From positions 1 through 64,000 of the forward strand of contig KN832889.1 of the NCBI GenBank assembly GCA_000827325.1: DNA of 64,000 nt, read 5' to 3'. The position numbers and the translations under genes are program-made. Position 1 is the stretch's first letter. Each line of letters opens with the position of its first letter. Positions 10,704 through 21,511 of the stretch are shown here, piece by piece. The stretch comes from Oidiodendron maius Zn. Taxonomy: Eukaryota; Ascomycota; Leotiomycetes; Myxotrichaceae. The notes below the pieces were generated by a model, which saw only the letters and a list, made by a program, of their open reading frames with translations, ran no database searches and was not told where the DNA came from.

Positions 10704-13208
10704 ATGGAGTACTATCAGAGATTGAGCACAAAATGGAAGGACTTTGGAACATTCTATGCAGTCTTCAAAAACCTTCAGAAAATATTACAACTTTTTTTCA
10801 ATGCCTCATGGAAGACAAACTTCTGGTTACAGTGGAAGAGAAACTTTATGGACCACCTACCGTGCCCGATTGACGGCACCCGCCCCCACGTTCCGTTTTA
10901 TGCCTCTCGGCAGATATACCAGCCAGACGATTTCTTTAAACTCCCGCGCGCATATGGTTACGATGACTTTCCGCGCCTCTTAGAGGACGGACTGTATCAG
11001 CCAATGATTGGAGACAGTCCAAATGAATTTCTGCAGTCGTGGCTTTTTTTCGCCCTCCTCTCACAAGTCCTGGGCGTGGAAATTGACACCGCTGACTTTT
11101 TAATTGCAACCGATGTCACCCTGCACACAAAGAGGCTAACTCTCATGCTTGAACAATGGGCAAAGAGAGAGGGGCACAGAGCCGAAAAGGGGTTGCTTAT
11201 GGAGCAGAAGAATCGACACGTAAGGGCCTCCATGGCTCTTGGAGATGCCAGGAGGTTCGTTTCGAAGCACTGCTCGTACCGACGATTAGATCGTGACCCT
11301 TGTCCATCCCCTAGCAATGATACAGAAGTATTAGAACTCGGCAATCCAGCTCATGCCGCATTAAGCAAAGTGATGACACTATCGCTTGCAATTCTGGGCG
11401 AGACACTGCAGCAAGCTTGGCCAGACACGTTGTCGCTCATGGGAAGTGGCACGGCCTTCTGGAGGGACCCCGGAACTGAGGATACGAATTGGGGGCAGAG
11501 CAAGTATTGCAGAGACAAGATGAAAGAGAATGGCTACTGTCCACTGGAGATTCGTAGAATAGAGTCGATTCTGCCCTCTGTCAGCATTGTTTATTATGCA
11601 AGTTTTATGGAGACATTCAAACGGAGGTCAGACACTTCGAAGTGTACGATATGGCACTGCAATTGCAAAAAGGAGGCTCAGGAGGCTCTGCACATGAACA
11701 ACTGTCAGGGCAACTGTCCTACATATCAGATTGGTGAGGATAAGCTTATCAAAATCATAGAAGAGGGGAAGACGCCTCTGGTCACGTGGACTTATCGTGG
11801 AGAACTGGAATGCAAAGGATACGACTTGAAGAAGGAGGGCTTAAAATTTGGAGCTTTGTCACACTCATGGGAAGATTCAATTGTAGATTGCGGAAGAGAT
11901 GCACGAAATAAGAATAACCGACACATGCATCAATGCCAGATCGAATCCTTGCGGGAAACGTTCAACAGACTGCTTGACGATAGAGAGAGCCGGACTACCT
12001 TAGACAACTTTCCGTTCTGGGTAGATACTTTGTGTTTCCCAAGGCAGTACACAGTAAAAGGAAAGGCGCTAAACCAACTGAAAGACATTTATCATAAGGC
12101 AGCAGCGGTTCTCGTATGGGACAGAAACCTCCTTCAGAGACCGAAGACTGCAGAGCAGGACACAATCGAGATGAACATGAGAATCAGAACTAGTGACTGG
12201 TCTTGGCGACTATGGACATTCCAAGAGGCTATCTTGGCACCGAAGCACAGCCTGCACGTTGCATTCCGAGGGAACGATACCGTGAATATTGACGAATTGC
12301 AACGTGCCAGAGATAAGTCGAGGCAAGATCCTTATAATATATATCATCACATCTGGAAGGCTGGCCATCCATTTAGCCCACCGATATGGAAGCTGCGGAA
12401 TGAGAAAGAATTTCGCGTCCAGAGGGCCTGGGAGGGGGTGCAATTTCGTCTAGTATCTCAGCCAGAGGACGAGACTATCGTTCTGGCCAGCGCACTGGGA
12501 TTGGATGTGACCAAGATTCAATCCGTCGGCAAAATCAACGAAAACCCAGAGGTTGTAGCTGCAAAGAGAATGGTGAAGTTTCTTGACCTATTGGATGCGA
12601 CTCCTGGACTAGGCATCCCTTCTGGTATCATCTTCCTCCCACCGCCTAAGCTACGGATCAAAGGCATCGACGAGACAAAGGGATACGGATGGGCACCTGC
12701 AACATGGCTGACCAAGCAATCAAAAACATATCCACTCTTTCGCCCACTGAAACAAACTGCCTCCATCATGAAGCGTGGCCTCCTTGTAGAGTTTCCTGGT
12801 CTCATCCTCCATTGTCCAAACACCCCAATCCAGGAAAACAAATTCTGGGTCTCTGTCCACCAATGCATGCACAAATGGTTTAAGGTAGTTGCCGACGTTC
12901 AAGGTAAGGAGTGGAATAGGTTTTGGGAATCCAATATAAGTCAATACAGCGAGCTATCAATCATTATGAGTACCCAATTCCCACGAGAGAGATGGGAAGT
13001 CGGGATGTTAGCCAAGACCAAAGGAAAACTTAGCCAGGGAGAGGTTCGTTGGGTAGAACCCTTGTGCAGGGTTTGGTTCTGCCTGGAAACAAATTCAAGC
13101 ATAGTTACCGGCCTTTTGAAAAGTATCCGCGAGAGTGGCGACAAAATGCTTTGCGGGGAACGGCTCGAGGACACACAGAAATGGTGCATTGACGGTGGCG
13201 AGGACTAG
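10704..13208 (+). CDS. HET-domain (heterokaryon incompatibility) protein
   Basis: Single exon, 834 residues. The HET domain lies at roughly residues 370-520 with the hallmarks KFGALSHSWED (usual YVALSYCWG), FPFWVDTLCFPRQ (usual WIDALCINQ) and SDWSWRLWTFQEAILA (usual SRGWTLQE). The 370-residue N-terminal region is helical and unassigned; it includes a Cys/His-rich patch (CTIWHCNCKKEAQEALHMNNCQGNC) that could bind metal. The C-terminal 300 residues are unassigned. HET domains are TIR-like and trigger cell death after fusion of genetically different hyphae, but what this protein senses is not visible. There are no interruptions. It is one of two HET genes in the window. Confidence 0.85.
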   Translation: MEYYQRLSTKWKDFGTFYAVFKNLQKILQLFFNASWKTNFWLQWKRNFMDHLPCPIDGTRPHVPFYASRQIYQPDDFFKLPRAYGYDDFPRLLEDGLYQPMIGDSPNEFLQSWLFFALLSQVLGVEIDTADFLIATDVTLHTKRLTLMLEQWAKREGHRAEKGLLMEQKNRHVRASMALGDARRFVSKHCSYRRLDRDPCPSPSNDTEVLELGNPAHAALSKVMTLSLAILGETLQQAWPDTLSLMGSGTAFWRDPGTEDTNWGQSKYCRDKMKENGYCPLEIRRIESILPSVSIVYYASFMETFKRRSDTSKCTIWHCNCKKEAQEALHMNNCQGNCPTYQIGEDKLIKIIEEGKTPLVTWTYRGELECKGYDLKKEGLKFGALSHSWEDSIVDCGRDARNKNNRHMHQCQIESLRETFNRLLDDRESRTTLDNFPFWVDTLCFPRQYTVKGKALNQLKDIYHKAAAVLVWDRNLLQRPKTAEQDTIEMNMRIRTSDWSWRLWTFQEAILAPKHSLHVAFRGNDTVNIDELQRARDKSRQDPYNIYHHIWKAGHPFSPPIWKLRNEKEFRVQRAWEGVQFRLVSQPEDETIVLASALGLDVTKIQSVGKINENPEVVAAKRMVKFLDLLDATPGLGIPSGIIFLPPPKLRIKGIDETKGYGWAPATWLTKQSKTYPLFRPLKQTASIMKRGLLVEFPGLILHCPNTPIQENKFWVSVHQCMHKWFKVVADVQGKEWNRFWESNISQYSELSIIMSTQFPRERWEVGMLAKTKGKLSQGEVRWVEPLCRVWFCLETNSSIVTGLLKSIRESGDKMLCGERLEDTQKWCIDGGED

Positions 13209-13797
13209 CTTAAGGTATTAGTGATCTAGTAGCATGGAAGCGTGTAATTCTAGGTTTGTCTGCTTGTTATTTGTATTTTTTTGGTCTTTTCCTTCTCATT
13301 TTCTCTCACTTGAAGTGTACCCTTTTCCTACTTCACTATGTATGTACTGAATATGCGATGGCGATATTGACAAAGGCAGTGTGAGATATGGCCACGACCA
13401 GTTCCTAGGCCACCAAGGTCCTAGTAACTTGATTGATGAAATTGTTTCCAGTTCTACTCTGTGTATTTTTACTTGTTCATGATATTCAGTATCCATAACT
13501 ACAGAATTTACGACAGTCATATTTGCACAATTTTCTACATGTAGCTGCACATTATCAAAGTCTAAGAATCATCCATTCTCTTGCATTATAGTAAAGGTTC
13601 ATGCTTCGCAGCTGCCACATTGTCCTTCAGTCGATACTCAAACTGACTGTGTCGGCCAAACTCTGCCCCCAGCCTTCGCTCTCCCAGCTTACCTAGCGTC
13701 CCTTTCGGAGTGCGGAGATCGAAGTTACTCGATATTAAAGCCGTAATCAGCTGTGATTGAGATATTTAATCGATGTTCTCGTCTTCTTCTTCATCTC
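13209..13797. other. Gene-free stretch
   Basis: Lies between the 3' end of the HET gene and the 3' end of a minus-strand secreted protein. Short frames on both strands have no recognisable content. Confidence 0.35.
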
Positions 13798-14580
13798 CTA
13801 TGTCTCCTTCTCCTCCTCTAGTGGCTCTGAAATCTTCTCGCCCTCCGAATATCCATCGCTTTCAAGACTTTTGCCTTTGGTATCGACAACTATGGCGTCC
13901 GATAATACATCTATTGCTACCCAAATTTCCATTGTAAATGGAGTTCCTGCCTCTACTTCTGCCGCCGCTGCTTCCGCCGCGGCTTCCGCACTCGCGCTGT
14001 AGCCAGTAATCGGATGTCCTGCAACTCCCGTCAATGTAGCGGTTTGAGATATTGATTTTGAAGTCTTGGGTGTTGGAAAGTGATATGTTATTGTTGCAGT
14101 AAAGGTTGCTGTGATTATCGCTGGAGACATGGCACTCGTATAAGACATAAGGGTGATTGCTTGTGGTGGAGTGACTGGAGCGGGTTGCTCGCCGCACTCG
14201 ACAAAGAACGAAGATGCCCCACCGCGTAGATAAAAGGCGTCATCATTATTTGCAATCGGGATACATTGATCTTGGTCACTTAGTTGAGTGGTTTATGTAG
14301 CCTTTCCATGGCAACCTTGAAGTTCCCAAGCTTTTATTTTGCAAGTTGGGTTGCTACTATAAAGCTTGGCTCCATAGTGATGAGGGGTTTCCATATTATA
14401 CCATTGGCGACTGAACTGACTGACAAAGTGGTTGTCTACAACTGGCGAAGAACAGTCTCTTTCGTTGAAAATCTGAACTCGCGCGGTTTGAACAATGCGT
14501 GGCGCCATATAACCCTGAACTGTAGACCCTAAATAAATAGAAGAAATGTGAAAAAGGCCCATCACTATTTGAGCATGCAT
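13798..14580 (-). CDS. Putative secreted cysteine-containing protein, two exons
   Basis: Proposed exons are 14580-14316 and 14270-13798, with a 45-nt intron (14271-14315, GT-AG, non-consensus donor GTTGCC). Phases close at 245 residues. A moderately hydrophobic leader (MGLFHISSIYLGSTVQGYM) suggests secretion. A Cys-bearing N-terminal module follows (NERDCSSPVV ... SNPTCKIKAWELQ, joined to DQCIPIANNDDAFYLRGG and FFVECG), then a Thr/Ser/Ala-rich region and an acidic tail. The two halves fit each other well across the splice, which is my main support. The pattern resembles small fungal surface or GPI-type proteins, but there is no clear C-terminal anchor, so the 3' end may be mis-modelled. No function is assigned. 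Confidence 0.4.
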
Positions 14581-15106
14581 ATTGCGGAAAAGAAATGCGG
14601 AAAATAATATCTTTGAAGATGTAAACTGCTATGGTGAGAGGACATTAATCGGCAGGATGAAGTCGGGTTATAACTGTGACATTAGTATCCCAGCTATTTC
14701 CAAGAACTCCTGGGGTTACTAAGCTTAGTAGCATAACCTCTTATTTCCATAGATGCCTCCAATCGCTTATAGTGGCTGTTATAGGGAGCTCAACTCTCGC
14801 TTAGAAGATCGTACTAACTATACCGAGTCCATGATATTTCAGCCCTAGCTTAATACCGTCAAGAACGAGCAAGTTTGAAATGCACTTATTTTCAGTAAGT
14901 TCTGTGGTAAAAATAGGATATACTACCATGATATTTGTCCTAACCCACTCTAGTTAATGCCCCTTTATATTTTAAAGATATTTATAAAGTAGAACTTCCT
15001 TTCTTGATCCAATTCTAGGATAAGAGCTACTCAGCCTCCCTTTTACCAGCTCTCCTTCTCTGAGAGTTAATAGCTAATGGGGACTTTCCCCGGGTCGAAT
15101 ACAATC
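14581..15106. other. Gene-free, AT-rich stretch
   Basis: Upstream of the putative secreted-protein gene and downstream of the MFS gene. Several stop-rich AT tracts, with no gene or repeat recognised. Confidence 0.35.
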
Positions 15107-17200
15107 CTAGTCTCTTTTCAACCCAACTTTACCAAGATTGCGAAGACCATATACACCAATAAAACAAGTAAGGATCGTCCATCCAAAGCACATCCAAAAG
15201 CCGGCACGGTAACCAACAAGAAGTGCCGCAGGTGACGACTTATCAGCGTAGGCCGAATTTTCGGTCACAGTATTTGAAACGACACCAATAATTCCCAGCC
15301 CAATAGATTGACCAAACTGAGCAACAGTATTAAAAACCGCTCCACCAAGAGCTTGAGTGGACTCTGGAAATAATTCAGAGATAAGGATAAGGCCAACAAT
15401 AAATATAACTATATATTCAGTCAATAGCCGCGCAACGTCGTTTTAACACAAGATTTTGGACAACACTTACCCTCAGGAATGAGAGGCTCGAGTAATTGTG
15501 CAGGAAACGCTGCATACCAATAAGGCCATTCGGCTTTTACGATGGCCATAAGCAGTGGAGAAATAGCACCGAGGATCGAAGAGAGCACAACTAGGTAAAT
15601 TGCTGGGACCTTGTGGACAACAAGGCCTGTAGCAAGATTTAAAAGTCCTGCAAGAATCATACTCGGTAAGAACCGCACGGATGCTTGCAGGGCTGAGAGT
15701 CTTTGCACATCCTGCCAACTTCTCCAAATATTAGCAATCTATGATGATGTCGGTGTTTAAGGAGACGGCTTACAAAAGACTGGAGAAAAGCTCCATAGAC
15801 TGCATCACGGCAAATGATAGTATTATCATTACGCAAATAGTTGTAAATGGCAGCTTCTTCCACAATGAATTCGGTATCAAAGCTGGTTTCTGGTGCCGCT
15901 CTTGCCTCCCAACCCAGTAGATAAAGGTCGGGATAAGGCTGAGGCTGATAATTAAGGCTATTAATATGGAGGCTCTTCTTATAACTGAGGCGTCTGACGA
16001 AACCATACTAAAGCAACAGTTAGCATTTCTTGAGAAGAGCTCCAGGTATATTTTGGAAAACATGCATCAGAACATAAGATAGCATGGCCAAACAAGCTGT
16101 GGCCAGCAACGCACCAACCCAATCAATTTCTGTCATCAGCCGCTTCATCGTTGCCTTCTGTCGTAGCCGTTCCCTTGGGATGCTAAATATGCCTACCAAC
16201 AGCATAATGAAAAGTAAGCAGGCACAGCCATACCAACCCACTCTCCAACCAACCGTATCAACAAATACTCCTCCAAGTACCAGTCCGATCGAAAATCCCA
16301 GTGGCTGTCCTAATCCCATGCACGCAAACGCCACATTGCGTCGCTTGCCACTCGGCACAGTGTTGGCTAGGATACCCACAGAGGTCGGCAGACACAGCGC
16401 CAGCGCGATTCCTTGCATGCCGCGGAACATGATCAGTTCAATTCCCGTTCGGGCTAATCCGCACCCAAGTACAAAGCAACCGGCGAGGAAACATCCTGCG
16501 AGATAAATAGGACGGTAGCCCACAACGTCCGCGATGGAGCCGGCGAGTAGGAGGCACGAACCACTTGTAAGGCTAGAGGTGATGGGCCGTGAGTGAAGGT
16601 TCTATACTTGCAGAAAGTTGCAAAACTCAGGGCGCCAAGCTTACCCGTAGACTGATAGAGGCCTGTAATAAGTGTTAGTACATATTATCAGATTAGGATC
16701 TGAGCCGTTGACTTAATTAGAGGTGATTTCTCTGGCTGGTGGTTAATTGCAAAATCCCACCCGGAGTATATGATCAAATATGCATAATTGACTCACCAGA
16801 AGTATAATGCCGGTGCAATTTTGAGATCTGTTGCCATACGCGGAATACAGATGTTAATAAACCCAGAACTAGTGCTTGCCAATAGCGTTGTTGCGGTTAA
16901 TTGAATAATTATAATGTTTGTTCGGCTAGTGTGAACTTCTCGCCGCGTGGTCTCCGTTGCTCCTGTTCCAGCAGATGCTATCCCGTAGACTGCGTCTCGG
17001 TCCAGGACTTGGAGATGTTCTATGACAGGGCTGATCTCATCAACTGCATCAGCAGTTGAATGATTTGCATGCTGTGGTTGCTCAATGCTCAGTGGCACGC
17101 TCGTGTTTGTGATCACTTGCGACATTGTACTCCCCACTCTCGGCCCTTGGCCTGTTGGATTGAAAGACACTGTAGTGATAGACTGTCTGTTTCGATTCAT
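15107..17200 (-). CDS. MFS drug:H+ antiporter-like transporter (14-TM, DHA2 type)
   Basis: Six exons: 17200-16797, 16662-16645 (an 18-nt microexon), 16572-16066, 16007-15774, 15721-15471, 15408-15107. Total is 571 residues with phases closed. The fourth exon joins in frame only if the intron 16008-16065 uses a GC-AG donor (GCATGT); no GT donor there restores the frame. The sequence shows an extended soluble N-terminus, then helices with MFS motifs: LLAGSIADVVGYRPIYLAG (motif A region), FRGMQGIALALCLPTSVGIL, GWRVGWYGCACLLF, LIPTFIYWVGRQE, ALQASVRFLPSMILAGLL and STQALGGAVFNTVAQFGQSIG (14-TM signature). It probably exports a small molecule at the plasma membrane; the substrate is unknown. It lies next to a transposon insertion upstream of its start. 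Confidence 0.8.
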
Positions 17201-17301
17201 TCAAAGGGAGAGATAGATATCGAATACATGTAATGCTTTAATTGATTAATTGGACCTTTCTTTTGTTATAATACGGTAAGTAAACGTCGGCATGCTAAGG
17301 G

Positions 17302-17345
17302 CACCAGGGGTTGCACGAATTCATGCAACACCGGAAAATAAGCGA
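17302..17345 (+). repeat. Left terminal inverted repeat, 44 bp
   Basis: Begins CACCAGGGGTTGCACGAATT and is the exact reverse complement of 18720-18763. It contains an internal imperfect palindrome (GTTGCA...TGCAAC) that could form a hairpin or a transposase-binding site. Confidence 0.9.
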
Positions 17346-17398
17346 TCCTTGAAAATCGTCAAAAATCAACAAACAATACCACAACAACAATCATTAAA

Positions 17399-18676
17399 AT
17401 GGCACCCAAAACACGATCCGCAGGCCCTATAACTCCTCCAAAATCAAAGCCTAATCAGGCTGTTTATACTACACGTCACAGAACCAGGTTTTTTGATGCA
17501 TGGGATATGTGTACCCCTGGCATGAGTTTACGACAATTTTGTCACCATCAAGACCCCGATTTTGCGACAGCCTCTCGATGGCTCCACCAACGCGATACCT
17601 TTGGGTCTCCTGCATATTATCGTACGCGTAGACTATCAAATAAGCTCGGACGACGTCCAATTGTCTCGAAAGAACAGTGCGAGATGCTTGTTTTACTGTC
17701 TAGAAACCCAGTCTGTGACCAGGCATATGAAGCCCAAATTGAACACCATGAATTGGGATGCAAGAAGCGTTCACTTCAAGCTAGGCTTAAGGTATGTACA
17801 AATTGAGGTCAGCGGTATAAGCAAGCATATATTCAGAAGAAGATTTCACGTTATAATCGTGGGGAAAGGATACACTATGGTGCAGCCTATCAATACAAGA
17901 CAATTTATGACTTTTGGCAATATATCTTCTTTTCAGACGAAGCACACTTAGATCCATCTTCCCAAGCCCAAGGGTATATACTACGAGAGCAGGGAACTCG
18001 ACTTGATGCCGAAAATATATAGGAAAGGGGAGAGAAAACAGGGGTTAAGTTATACGTTTTTGCATGGATTAATTGGTGGGGCAAATCTAAGCTTTACTTT
18101 TACCATGATGAGGAGGAATATATCAAGCAGCCTCCTTGCCCTCCTAAGCCTCGCACAAGGAAGTATGAGTCTAGTGAAGACTTCCAGGCTTGAATAAGAG
18201 AGTGGGAGGCTAGCTTGCCTCATAAGCAGGTTGTCAAGCCAAAAGGGAATGCAATGACTCAAAAATACTACACTGAGACCCTCCTTCCAGTCTATGCTGA
18301 AGCACTATACCAAGCTTGTCTTGTATGGCCAAATGGAGAGCTAAAACCATGGCTCTTTCAAGAGGATGGAGATCCGTCCCATGGCAAGAAGAAAAGGGGC
18401 ATGGCACAAGTCTATTTAGACTCTAATTGGATCCCTACCCTTCGTCATCTACCGTAATCACCCGATCTTAATCCTACAGAAGGGGTCTGGAATATTCTAA
18501 AGCAACGAGTACGCAAGAGAACGTGGAGAACTCTCAAGGAGTATAAGCTAGTCTGTCAGGATGAATGGGACAAGATTACGATGGAAGAGGTCCGTGCACG
18601 TATTGCAGAGATGCCAGATCGATGTAAAAGACTAGTAAAAACAGATGGCGCACCCATTAAAAGCCATTTGTGGTAA
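17399..18676 (+). pseudogene. Transposase (DDE superfamily endonuclease), four nonsense codons
   Basis: One reading frame of 426 codons runs from ATG 17399 to TAA 18676 and keeps family-like sequence throughout, but it is broken by TGA (17804), TAG (18020), TGA (18191) and TAA (18455). There is no frameshift. Catalytic blocks are visible: IFFSDEAHLDP (first Asp), WLFQEDGDPSHG (second Asp), and SPDLNPTEGVWNILKQRVRK (third acidic residue). An N-terminal helix-turn-helix-like part precedes them (GMSLRQFCHHQDPDFATASRWL). Each stop is one C-to-T change from CGA, CAG, CGA and CAA, as expected of RIP. The protein would have cut and pasted the element; this copy cannot make it. Confidence 0.85.
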
Positions 18677-18719
18677 TGTAGAATAATAAAAGAAGCATAA
18701 TGGGGGGTATTTTGCATAT

Positions 18720-18763
18720 TCGCTTATTTTCCGGTGTTGCATGAATTCGTGCAACCCCTGGTG
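18720..18763 (-). repeat. Right terminal inverted repeat, 44 bp
   Basis: Exact inverted copy of 17302-17345, ending CGTGCAACCCCTGGTG. It lies 43 nt beyond the transposase stop codon. Confidence 0.9.
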
Positions 18764-19157
18764 GGGAGCTATGCCGTGATGAGTCATGTATTCCCTGAAC
18801 GGATAGAATCCACTTTTGACTTGAAGGTGGTAAATCCTAAGCGAGTGGTTATATGGTCCTCAAAGTTTTGATAATATCTAATTATTGTCTTGGTGATAAA
18901 GTTTACTGATATTTTAATTACGACTAGGTAAATGGGAAGACAGGAGGTTTTCCAGGTTATGGAAGTGAAGAACGACCTCCCGAGTGAAATTCGACAGGTC
19001 TTCGGAAATGCACAAATTTTAGAACGGTGGATGGGATAGTACGCCTGGGAAATGTCCAAGGGAGAGAATCAGAATCTACAATATATGGCGATGCCACCAA
19101 AATTTTCTTTCTGCTTGGCATAAGACATCAGCAACTCCTGAACGATCCCTTCTTCCT
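18764..19157. other. Gene-free stretch
   Basis: Between the transposon and the 3' end of a HET gene. No feature recognised. Confidence 0.35.
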
Positions 19158-21511
19158 CTATAAAATTTTCAGCGTGCGGACCACTCCATCTGCAAACCAC
19201 TTCTCCCACTCCTCCCACTCCTCAAGCTGCTCCCAGCCTTCCCATGCGTCCCAATCCTTGCGATTATTATAAAGGGGCCTGCTCCAGCCAATATCACTAT
19301 TACCAATGCCTAGTCTTTGGTATGTGTCGCCTCTGCCTACCTGCTTTCCGAGAATGAGAATGCAGGCTTGATTCTTTCCATTCTGAGTGGCTGTAAAGAG
19401 AAGGAGGCAGTATACAAGGCCCTTAGACCTCTTGCCCTCGCTCAAGCCGTGGTCGAGCCTGTCAGTTGGGAGTGCTCTTCTCAGTGTTTTGTACGATTTA
19501 AAGAGAGAAGAGTCAGTAGCAGACACGATGTGACAGTCTGGAACCACATGTTGCGGCCCAGATCCTTTCCGATGGACACAAGCGCAGCCGTAGATATCGC
19601 TGTCCATTTCAGCTTCTACAATCAAACCTCTGAGTTCGATGTAGCTTCCCTTTTCTACCTCGCCGAAATTATTATCCGAGAGAGGTCTGCAGCTGGTACT
19701 GACGAGTTCTACTCGGCTCTCTATGGGTATATCCGTTTCAGAGCCTAACTTAAAGTCTTTGGCATTATAGTCCCATATCCAGTGAGTCTCTGCAAAAATG
19801 GATGCCCAGGACCAAGAAGGCACACCATTATCAAGCGAGCGCCACATCTTCGGTTTTCCGACTGAACTGTCGGAGAGCTCCCTTCGATACCACGCCAGGC
19901 AGCGTGGGAAGTCTGCTAGCCACATGCCAGCTAAATATTCCCCCTTTAAGGAGGCTTGGAAGCGTGATGCTACGCCCGAGAGAGCTGGGAGTCGATCTGT
20001 GCTATATGTAAGCTGGCGCCTTGAGTATTCAGTTACGATATGTCGCCATTTTCTAATTGGTGTCAACTTCTCGCCTTCATCTTCTGCTAATGGCGACTCC
20101 TTGGATAGGCTTGGATGCGCGCTTTGCATTATGCCGATGCATTCACAGGTTTGGGATGTTCTACAGTGCCATCTCGCTTCTTCTTGCGTGAAATTTATAA
20201 TGCGGCCGGAAAGGTAGCGCTCTTGCCACGCCCAACCCCGTTTCTCAAGAGGGCCATTGATGAAGCCTGGCATGAGGATAGGGCCGTATTTTCGCACTTT
20301 GAGCTGTGATTGCATGGACCTGTTCTCAACAGACCAGCATCCGATGCCACCCGTATCGATGTCTATATTTACTGCCTGCCAATTGCCCCGATCACTCGGC
20401 GCATCTGGGCCTAGAAATGGCACCGAGCCATCAGGAGAGGATACAGCTGCTAGTGTGAATAGCGCATTTTCGTATATCTTATCCATGGCTCGAGCATGGC
20501 GTGCCCAATCTTGACGGTCGTCCTGGATGATGCAGAGACTGTCAATCCAAATGTACTGGATACCAAGCTCGTGCGCTGCGACAATACAGTCTTGGAAAGT
20601 CTTCGGCAGTTCTGAAAGAGATATGTATTTCATAACTCGAGAGATATTTTTCCTAGTGGTGCAGAAAGGAAATATTGTACCCCAACAGTGACTCAAAGTA
20701 ATGTACGGAGAACTGGGAGGCTGATCCTGTGTTAGTATAAGCTGTATGGTATCCCCGCTGGATTCATCTCGAGTCAGACGCAGCAGCCTCTGAGGGTAAA
20801 AAGTAGGATCTTGCGCTACTTTGCATTTTTCGTGTCCTTTGATGCAGTCGTCAAGGCACTTCCGTAAGAATGACCACATACGCGCGTCACCTGGGGTCGA
20901 TGATATGTCACCAGCAATTCCGGCCTGCTGCACATCCAATTGCATTCCTTTTTCTTCAGGCTTGTAAGTCAATATCTTTCTTAACCGCAATATAGAAATA
21001 TATTATAGTGGAAATTGCTGTAAGGTCAAGAAACTCTTGATATACACATATTCCTATCAGAGTGGGTAAGAAATGGGTTACGCGAAAATTTGAGCAATGT
21101 TATTTGACAGGTACATGATTGGCGATGAGATTTTCTTTTCAATTACTAACCGTTATCTGTCAAAGAATAGTAGAATTGAACATCCAGTTCTCTACGAAGT
21201 CTTTCATTTTGCTCGATTCCGACTATAACCCTACATCTATCATGTATTGAGAGCCGCACATTTGTATGTGGATGAGATCCGCTAGTTTTTCCGCTAAATT
21301 TTCCTTCTAGAAATTGAGGACTTAGCTTCCGAATTGCTTGGGCTATAATTTGGCAGGTCTGACACGAGGATGTGGATATTCCGGACACCCATTCATCGAA
21401 TGGAACATTCACGGGAGAGCTGCCGAAGTTTAGGCCGTTGCAATATCGACAGTAGCTCGGGGGTTTCAAAACGTCAGACATAAGTCCCAGCGTCTCTGTT
21501 CTTTGATACAA
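19158..21511 (-). CDS. HET-domain protein with Trp/Glu-rich C-terminal tail
   Basis: Proposed exons are 21511-21151 and 20953-19158, with a 197-nt intron (20954-21150, donor GTTAGT). Phases close at 718 residues. The first exon has a Cys pair module (SYCRYCNGLNFG ... SSCQTCQII) common at the N-terminus of this HET subclass. The HET domain follows: SPYITLSHCWG, IQYIWIDSLCIIQDDRQDW, FTLAAVSSPDGSVPF, and later KRGWAWQERYLSGRIINFTQEEARWHC split by a short loop. This is the canonical form, unlike the diverged HET at 10.7 kb. The last 40 residues contain about seven Trp among Glu residues (WDAWEGWEQLEEWEEWEKWF), an unusual amphipathic tail. Predicted role is death signalling in allorecognition. The acceptor choice is the weakest point of the model. 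Confidence 0.75.

Larger units (their letters stand above)
17302..18763 (+). mobile_element. Tc1/mariner-superfamily DNA transposon, RIP-inactivated
   Basis: A 1462-bp element bounded by perfect 44-bp terminal inverted repeats (17302-17345 and 18720-18763), containing one transposase frame with stops. It sits about 100 bp upstream of the MFS gene start, in its promoter region. The flanking bases do not show the TA duplication expected for Tc1/mariner; both sides carry GGG (17299-17301 and 18764-18766). The target-site duplication is therefore either atypical or eroded. The perfect repeats argue for a fairly recent insertion, or for mutation restricted to the inner part. Confidence 0.85.

Noticed and set aside
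17562-18457. Several separate small ORFs as independent genes inside the transposon
   Set aside because: They are frame shadows or fragments of one stop-interrupted transposase frame 17399-18676.
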